Origin: Sphingomonadales bacterium UBA6171
Lineage (GTDB): Bacteria; Pseudomonadota; Alphaproteobacteria; Sphingomonadales; Sphingomonadaceae
Length of the DNA: 10,037 bases
NCBI GenBank assembly: GCA_002422985.1
Contig: DITZ01000075.1
Location: 1 to 10,037 of the forward strand
Direction of reading: 5' to 3'
Part shown: positions 6,379 through 10,037 of the stretch, piece after piece
Layout of the letters: the number at the start of each line of letters is the position of its first letter
Position numbering within the stretch: the first letter of the stretch is position 1
The notes under the pieces: model-generated
Told to the model about the DNA's origin: nothing
Seen by the model: the letters and a program-made list of their open reading frames with translations, nothing else
The model's database searches: none
Made by a program: the position numbers and the translations under genes

Positions 6379-7548
6379 ATGCCGCCCGGACCGATGCTTC
6401 GCACCATGGTGGCCGGCGGGCTGTTCCTGCTGGCGGCCTGCGTCCAGCCCCCCCACCCACCCCAATCGGCCACGCCCACCGCGCCGACCCCGCCCGTCAC
6501 GGCAGAGGCCGCGCCGGTTCGCACGCTGCTTGGCCCGCCATCCGCCCTGCCGGGTTTCACCGCCGACGCGGCCGCGCTCACGGCCTTCCGCCGCGCCTGT
6601 CCGGCGCTGGGCAAACGCGTAGATCGCTCCGGCCTCACCCGGCCCGAAGACTGGGCCGCAGCCTGTGCCGACCCGGAAGCCGACCCCGCCGCCTTCTTCG
6701 CCCGCCACTTCACTGCCGTCCGCCTGAACGATGGCCAGGGGCTGATGACCGGCTATTATGAGCCGGAAATCGCCGCCTGCGTCACACCGGCGGGTGCCTG
6801 CCGCACAGCCATTCATGCGCTGCCGCCCGATCTGGTCGAAATCCCGCTGGGGCCGTTCATGGCCGATCTCACCGGCCGCTCCATCCGTGGCCGCTGGGAT
6901 GGCCAGCGCTTCCTGCCCTATGCCAGCCGCGCCGAAATCGAGGCCGGCGCGCTTGACGGCCGCGGGCTGGAACTGGCCTATACCGCTGATCCCATTGGCC
7001 TGTTCTTTCTGCACATCCAGGGTTCCGGCCTGCTGCGCTACCCGGACGGCAGCCTGCACCGCATCGGCTATGCCGGGCAGAATGGCCACGCCTATGTGCC
7101 CATCGGCCGGCTGCTGCGGCAGCGCAATCTGGTGCAGGGGCCCATCGGCATGGCGGAAATCCGCGCCTGGCTGGCCGCCAATCCCGATGAAGGCAAGGCA
7201 CTGATGCGGGAGAATCCCAGCTATATCTTCCTGCGCAGGCTGGCACCGGAACTGGATGGCCCGCCGGGTGCCATGGGCGTGCCGCTGATCCCCCGCGCCA
7301 ACGCGGCGATAGACGCCGAAACCGCGCCGCTGGGCACGCCGATCTTCATCGACAGCCGAATCGATGGCCAGCCCGTCCGGCAGCTGGTGATCGCCGCGGA
7401 CACCGGCGGCGCAATCCGCGGTGCCAACCGGCTGGACCTGTTCTTCGGCCCCGGACCAGAGGCCGCGCGGCTGGCCGGCGCCCTGCAATCGCCGCTCAGC
7501 GCCACATTGCTGCTGCCAAACGCCGCCGCGCAACGGCTGACGCCCTGA
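6379..7548 (+). CDS. mltA: Membrane-bound lytic murein transglycosylase A (lipoprotein)
   Basis: MltA cleaves the MurNAc-GlcNAc bond of peptidoglycan, leaving a 1,6-anhydroMurNAc end. From ATG 6379 the product has 389 residues with a lipoprotein signal and lipobox LAAC (Cys21), so it should sit on the periplasmic side of a membrane, usually the outer one. Family motifs in order are GYYEP (residues 125-129), the pair DPIGLFFLHIQGSG (HIQGSG at 212-217) and YAGQNGHAYVPIGRLL (from 231), NPSYIFLR, and the C-terminal AADTGGAIRGANRLDLFFGPG. Asp341 in ADTGGAI corresponds to the catalytic Asp of E. coli MltA. A Pro/Thr-rich linker follows Cys21. ATG 6394 or 6406 are alternative starts; none has a strong ribosome site. 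It lies 29 bp after timA and 1 bp before smr. Confidence 0.95.
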   Translation: MPPGPMLRTMVAGGLFLLAACVQPPHPPQSATPTAPTPPVTAEAAPVRTLLGPPSALPGFTADAAALTAFRRACPALGKRVDRSGLTRPEDWAAACADPEADPAAFFARHFTAVRLNDGQGLMTGYYEPEIAACVTPAGACRTAIHALPPDLVEIPLGPFMADLTGRSIRGRWDGQRFLPYASRAEIEAGALDGRGLELAYTADPIGLFFLHIQGSGLLRYPDGSLHRIGYAGQNGHAYVPIGRLLRQRNLVQGPIGMAEIRAWLAANPDEGKALMRENPSYIFLRRLAPELDGPPGAMGVPLIPRANAAIDAETAPLGTPIFIDSRIDGQPVRQLVIAADTGGAIRGANRLDLFFGPGPEAARLAGALQSPLSATLLLPNAAAQRLTP

Positions 7549-7549
7549 C

Positions 7550-8128
7550 ATGGCGCGCCGCCTCGCCAGTGACGAAGCCGCACTCTGGGCGCTGGTCACC
7601 GCCACCGTCCGCCCGCTGCATCCGGTAAAGCCCGCAACGCCCGGCGAGGCACCACCCGCACCCATCGCCTCGCCGCAACGCCGCAGCGCCGGGCCGGTGA
7701 AGCCCGCCCGCCCTGCCCCGCCGCCGTCCGCGCCCGTCACCGCCCCGCCGGCTGAAACACTGGACGGCAGCTGGGACAGGCGCATCAGCAGCGGCAAACT
7801 CTCGCCGGACCGCACAATCGACCTGCACGGCATGACCAGCGACAGCGCCCGCCAGCTGCTCTACCGCGAGGTCAGCAATGCCGAGGCGCTGGGGCAGCGC
7901 ATATTGCTGGTGATAACGGGCAAGGGTCATATGCCGGGCCCGGCACCGGCCGATCTGGTGCCCGGCCTCGCCCGGCCCGGCCACCAGCCGCGCGGTGCCA
8001 TCCGCGTCAGCCTGCCGCGCTGGCTGGGTGAAGCCGGGCTGTCACACCGCATCGCCGCCGTGCGCCGCGCCCATCCGCGCCATGGGGGGATGGGCGCGGC
8101 CTATATCATCCTGAAACGCCAGCGCTGA
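7550..8128 (+). CDS. Smr domain protein
   Basis: This 192-residue protein has a disordered Pro/Ala-rich N-terminal half (about residues 22-70) and a C-terminal Smr domain. Smr hallmarks are DLHG (91-94) in TIDLHGMTSDSARQLL, the TGKG loop (123-126) after ILLVI, and the final strand GAIRVSLPRWL followed by HPRHGGMGAAYIILKR. Smr domains are nuclease-like; in E. coli SmrB the domain cleaves mRNA at collided ribosomes, while the small alphaproteobacterial proteins next to mltA are uncharacterised. Between TGKG and the GAIRV strand there is a Gly/Pro-rich stretch of about 20 residues that looks longer than the compact loop I expect. The ATG at 7550 is 1 nt after the mltA stop, implying reinitiation or coupling. 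The TGA stop lies in a 9-bp hairpin. Confidence 0.92.
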   Translation: MARRLASDEAALWALVTATVRPLHPVKPATPGEAPPAPIASPQRRSAGPVKPARPAPPPSAPVTAPPAETLDGSWDRRISSGKLSPDRTIDLHGMTSDSARQLLYREVSNAEALGQRILLVITGKGHMPGPAPADLVPGLARPGHQPRGAIRVSLPRWLGEAGLSHRIAAVRRAHPRHGGMGAAYIILKRQR

Positions 8129-8140
8129 CATAGCGCTGGC
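8118..8140 (+). terminator. 9-bp hairpin spanning the smr stop codon
   Basis: GCCAGCGCT (8118-8126) pairs perfectly with AGCGCTGGC (8132-8140) around a GACAT loop. The TGA stop (8126-8128) sits at the stem-loop junction. There is no T-tract, so it may act as an RNA 3'-end protecting stem or a Rho-assisted end rather than a classical intrinsic terminator. Confidence 0.5.
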
Positions 8141-8159
8141 ACAGCGCCGACATAAGGAA

Positions 8160-8187
8160 CGCCCGGAAGCCTTCCGGCCGCCGGGCG
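8160..8187. terminator. Nested hairpins between convergent smr and PEP-CTERM genes
   Basis: CGCCCGG (8160-8166) pairs with CCGGGCG (8181-8187). An alternative inner hairpin, CCGGA (8163-8167) with TCCGG (8173-8177), overlaps it, so the two are mutually exclusive. The location between convergent genes suits a bidirectional terminator, but no T-tract follows on either strand. Confidence 0.45.
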
Positions 8188-8211
8188 ATCATCACGCTAT
8201 CTGCAATTTGC

Positions 8212-8880
8212 TCAGCCGGTTACACGCGCAGGCTGCAACGCCCTGTTATCACGGCGACGCAATGCCGCGCCCACCATGCCAAAACCGGCAATCATCATCG
8301 CCCAGGTCGCAGGCTCCGGCACAGCCACATCCAACACACCCACGGTAAAGCCGTGCCAATATTCGCTGCTGTCAACGAAGGTGATGGAGGTGAAGGTGCC
8401 CGGCAGACGAATGATGCCATGCACTTCGCCGAAGCCAGTGAAGCCGGTGCCGCTGCCATTCAGGACGGGGGTGCCCGACCCCCAATAGCCGCTGCCATTG
8501 GCAACGATCTGGATCGTGGTGCCGAAAGTCACGACATTCCCGTTCCAGCTTTGCAGCGCGATATAGGGATCGATCACCGCCTTGTCGAAGCTGATCGTCT
8601 TGGTGCCGCCCTCGCCCAGCGCAACCATGTCGCAGCTGAAGGGCTTGTTAAAACTGCCATTATAGCTGCCGGGTGCCCACCAGCCCGTCCCGCAACCTGT
8701 CTGGCTGGCCGGCATATAGACCGGGCCGGTAAAGGTGACACCAACGGTCCCGCCCGGTGCGGCAATGGTGCCCGTCATGCTGCTGCTGCTTTCCGTCAGC
8801 CAGTCCGTCCAGGCGATGGTGGTGGCCGAAGCCGCCGGTGCCATGGCCAACAGCATCGCTGCTGCAACAATCTTGCTCAT
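8212..8880 (-). CDS. Secreted PEPxxWA-CTERM sorting domain protein
   Basis: This 222-residue exported protein has a Sec signal (MSKIVAAAMLLAMAPAASA, predicted cut after residue 19) and a C-terminal PEPxxWA-CTERM signal. The latter consists of VPEPATWA (187-194), a hydrophobic helix ending about residue 207, and the basic cluster RRR. Such tails are recognised by exosortase-type enzymes in organisms making exopolysaccharide or biofilm matrix; no exosortase gene is in this window. The body is rich in Gly, Ser, Thr and Trp and probably beta-sandwich. Cys63 and Cys83 could form a disulfide. The function of the body is unknown. ATG 8880 is chosen because GGGAGA lies just upstream and the signal peptide starts there; a longer frame to 8955 crosses the promoter. 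Ser/Gly-rich composition sets it apart from neighbours, and it is a single-gene unit. Confidence 0.93.
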   Translation of the reverse strand: MSKIVAAAMLLAMAPAASATTIAWTDWLTESSSSMTGTIAAPGGTVGVTFTGPVYMPASQTGCGTGWWAPGSYNGSFNKPFSCDMVALGEGGTKTISFDKAVIDPYIALQSWNGNVVTFGTTIQIVANGSGYWGSGTPVLNGSGTGFTGFGEVHGIIRLPGTFTSITFVDSSEYWHGFTVGVLDVAVPEPATWAMMIAGFGMVGAALRRRDNRALQPARVTG

Positions 8881-8927
8881 GTCATTCTCCCGTTGCCGGG
8901 GCTTTCCGCTGCCCCCTGATATCGATG

Positions 8928-8955
8928 GAATAGCTATCTGCAAAAGCATATGCAA
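8928..8955 (-). promoter_or_regulatory. Candidate promoter of the PEP-CTERM gene
   Basis: On the minus strand TTGCAT (8955-8950) and CTATTC (8933-8928) are 16 bp apart, giving a start near 8921 and a leader of about 40 nt carrying the GGGAGA ribosome site. The -35 lies inside a set of three tandem repeats. Confidence 0.45.
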
Positions 8956-8968
8956 AAGCTATATGCAA
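8931..8968 (-). repeat. Three tandem 12-13 bp repeats over the PEP-CTERM promoter
   Basis: Read on the minus strand the units are TTGCATATAGCTT (8968-8956), TTGCATATGCTT (8955-8944) and TTGCAGATAGCTA (8943-8931). They are AT-rich against a GC-rich background and overlap the -35 and spacer, so they could be binding sites for a regulator. A copy of the 11-mer GCTATCTGCAA from the last unit also lies at 8196-8206 beyond the gene's 3' end. Confidence 0.8.
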
Positions 8969-9093
8969 GATGCGTGCCATTAACCTGCGCAAGACAAATA
9001 TCTGTAATTCCGTCCTGATTTTTTTGCCGCTGTTAACCCCTGTAAAGTCCCCCGACACTCCGCCCATGCCTGCGCCGCATGGCCGTCCCCTGC

Positions 9094-9121
9094 TTGCGCC
9101 CCTTCGCACCCCATGCTAGGG
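9094..9121 (+). promoter_or_regulatory. Candidate promoter of the atp operon
   Basis: TTGCGC (9094-9099) and CTAGGG (9116-9121) are 16 bp apart, the same layout as at the lipoprotein and secB genes. The implied start near 9128 gives a leader of about 120 nt before atpH. Confidence 0.5.
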
Positions 9122-9137
9122 CCGCCGCCATCGCCAA

Positions 9138-9163
9138 GGGGTGCACGCACCCCGCCCGTTTTT
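9138..9163 (+). promoter_or_regulatory. Terminator-like hairpin in the atp operon leader
   Basis: GGGGTG (9138-9143) pairs with CACCCC (9148-9153) around CACG, followed five bases later by TTTTT (9159-9163). Because it lies downstream of the candidate atp promoter and no plus-strand gene precedes it, it may be an attenuator of the atp operon rather than the end of another gene. The T-tract is short and not directly adjacent, so the call is tentative. Confidence 0.4.
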
Positions 9164-9176
9164 GCATCCCGCGCAT

Positions 9177-9192
9177 GGCCATCCCGATGGCC
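9177..9192 (+). promoter_or_regulatory. Second hairpin in the atp leader
   Basis: GGCCAT (9177-9182) pairs perfectly with ATGGCC (9187-9192) around a CCCG tetraloop. It is followed by an orphan Shine-Dalgarno-like GAGGAG at 9201-9206 with no usable start codon at proper distance. Confidence 0.4.
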
Positions 9193-9249
9193 ACCCGGCA
9201 GAGGAGCCAATACGGGAAACCAGACACTATTGGGGTGCAATCAACCGGC

Positions 9250-9819
9250 ATGGAACGCATCGACCGCTCGGCTACGCTCTCGCAGGAAGGCCTGCCCGGC
9301 CGCTATGCCGCCGCCCTGTTCGATCTGGCACTCGCCGCCAAGGCGCTGGACGACATCGCCGGGGCGCTGGACGCGATGAAGGCGGCTATCGCCCAATCCG
9401 AAGACTTCGCCGCCTTTGTGCAATCCCCGCGCATCCGCCGCCGCGATGCCGCCGCCGCCATCACCGCCGTCGCCGCAGAAATGCAGCTGCCAAAGCTGGC
9501 CGCGGATTTTCTCGCCGTGGTCGCCGGCAACGGCCGGCTGTCGCTGCTGCCCGCCATCATCGCCGCCTTTGGCCGCATGGTGTCGCGCCACAAGGGCAAC
9601 AGCGCCGCCACCGTCACCTCCGCGCAGCCTTTGTCGGCCGCGCAGCAAAAGGCGCTCACCGCCAAGCTGAAGGCGCGCACCGGCCGCGCCATGGACCTCG
9701 ACCTCGTCGTTGATCCCGCCATTCTGGGCGGACTCATTGTCCGCATCGGTTCCGAACAAATTGATGCAAGCGTGCGCACCAGGCTCGATCGCCTGGGCCA
9801 GCAGATGAAAGGCCTCTAA
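9250..9819 (+). CDS. atpH: F1F0 ATP synthase subunit delta
   Basis: AtpH (OSCP homologue) is the peripheral-stalk subunit that joins the F1 head to the b subunits of the membrane-bound ATP synthase. The product from ATG 9250 has 189 residues, normal for the family. The N-terminal helical domain shows GRYAAALFDLALAAKAL, and the C-terminal domain shows ADFLAVVAGNGRLSLLPAII, VTSAQPLSAAQQKAL and the conserved DPAILGGLIVRIGSEQIDASVRTRL with the terminal LDRLGQQM. The start leaves 16 residues before the conserved GRY, as expected. No strong ribosome site is adjacent: GGGG at 9232-9235 is about 14 nt away, and GTG 9235 is an alternative start. It begins the atp operon and is followed by atpA after 3 bp. 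Confidence 0.96.
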   Translation: MERIDRSATLSQEGLPGRYAAALFDLALAAKALDDIAGALDAMKAAIAQSEDFAAFVQSPRIRRRDAAAAITAVAAEMQLPKLAADFLAVVAGNGRLSLLPAIIAAFGRMVSRHKGNSAATVTSAQPLSAAQQKALTAKLKARTGRAMDLDLVVDPAILGGLIVRIGSEQIDASVRTRLDRLGQQMKGL

Positions 9820-9822
9820 TCC

Positions 9823-10037
9823 ATGGACATTCGCGCCGCGGAAATCTCCCGCGTCATCCGTGACCAGATCGCCGGCTTCGGCACCGAGGCGCAAGTCTCG
9901 GAAGTCGGCCAGGTGCTGTCGGTCGGCGACGGCATCGCCCGCGTGCACGGGCTTGACAATGTCCAGGCCGGTGAAATGGTGGAATTCCCCGGTGGTATCA
10001 AGGGGATGGCGCTCAACCTCGAAGCCGACAATGTCGG
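9823..10037 (+). CDS. atpA: F1F0 ATP synthase subunit alpha, N-terminal part (cut by window edge)
   Basis: From ATG 9823 the frame is open to the right edge, giving 71 complete codons. The N-terminus MDIRAAEISRVIRDQIAGF and the beta-barrel domain segments EVGQVLSVGDGIARVHGLDN and AGEMVEFPGGIKGMALNLE are textbook subunit alpha. Alpha alternates with beta in the F1 hexamer and carries the non-catalytic nucleotide sites; its Walker A lies beyond the window. AAAGG in the last codons of atpH, about 11 nt before the ATG, can serve as the ribosome site, consistent with coupled translation of atpH and atpA. Confidence 0.97.
   Translation, partial: MDIRAAEISRVIRDQIAGFGTEAQVSEVGQVLSVGDGIARVHGLDNVQAGEMVEFPGGIKGMALNLEADNV

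Larger units (their letters stand above)
8881..9249. other. Divergent intergenic region between the PEP-CTERM gene and atpH
   Basis: No gene is supported here. It holds the leader, promoter and repeats of the PEP-CTERM gene (8881-8968), an AT-richer middle part (about 8985-9055) with a T7 run at 9019-9025 but no hairpin, and the atp promoter and structured leader (9094-9249). The atpH frame stays open upstream to 9079, but that extension precedes the candidate promoter and has no family similarity. Confidence 0.7.

Noticed and set aside
5980..7833. A 617-codon minus-strand open frame opposite timA, mltA and smr.
   Set aside because: MltA and Smr motifs on the plus strand are unmistakable; the antisense product is Gly/Arg/Ala-rich with no domain.
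9019..9025. Run of seven T as an intrinsic terminator.
   Set aside because: No GC-rich hairpin precedes it on either strand, and no gene ends there.
9079..9249. N-terminal extension of atpH to ATG 9079 or in-frame ATGs at 9175 and 9187.
   Set aside because: AtpH homologues begin about 10-20 residues before the conserved GRY, which fits ATG 9250; the extension spans the candidate promoter and hairpins.

Overview
The window looks like the chromosome of a Sphingomonadales-type alphaproteobacterium. It is GC-rich throughout. It encodes a PEPxxWA-CTERM protein (the tryptophan-containing sorting signal common in sphingomonads), the alphaproteobacterial Tim44-like adaptor TimA next to secB, and an F1 ATPase operon entering in the order atpH-atpA. 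Genus cannot be judged from the sequence alone.

Layout. 1-279 (-): N-terminal part of an aldo/keto reductase that runs off the left edge. 280-576: non-coding, possibly decayed. 577-653 (-): tRNA-Arg(ACG) with encoded CCA. 734-1267 (+): small unrecognised lipoprotein, probably translated from a leaderless transcript. 5314 down to 1264 (-): tight operon secB - murJ - trpS - P1/DmpA-family peptidase, with gaps of 36 bp, 2 bp and a 4-bp GTGA overlap. 5681-8128 (+): divergent operon timA - mltA - smr. 8118-8187: two hairpins between convergent genes. 8212-8880 (-): PEPxxWA-CTERM secreted protein. 9250-10037 (+): atpH and the start of atpA behind a structured leader of about 120 nt.

How the genes fit together. 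The two divergent operons share the 5315-5680 intergenic region and are mostly envelope and export genes. SecB delivers unfolded preproteins to the Sec machinery, MurJ flips lipid II, MltA cleaves peptidoglycan, and TimA is a membrane-anchored Tim44-like protein. TrpS and a self-cleaving peptidase ride at the end of the secB operon.

Across regions, five start sites (tRNA-Arg, lipoprotein, secB, PEP-CTERM gene, atpH) have a TTGnnn - 16 bp - CTAnnn arrangement upstream, which I take as the local housekeeping promoter form. I see no mobile element, CRISPR array or dedicated defence system. The most interesting signals are regulatory or microevolutionary: competing complementary segments in the atp leader, an in-frame 15-bp tandem repeat just before the peptidase autocleavage site, and repeated elements upstream of secB and of the PEP-CTERM gene.
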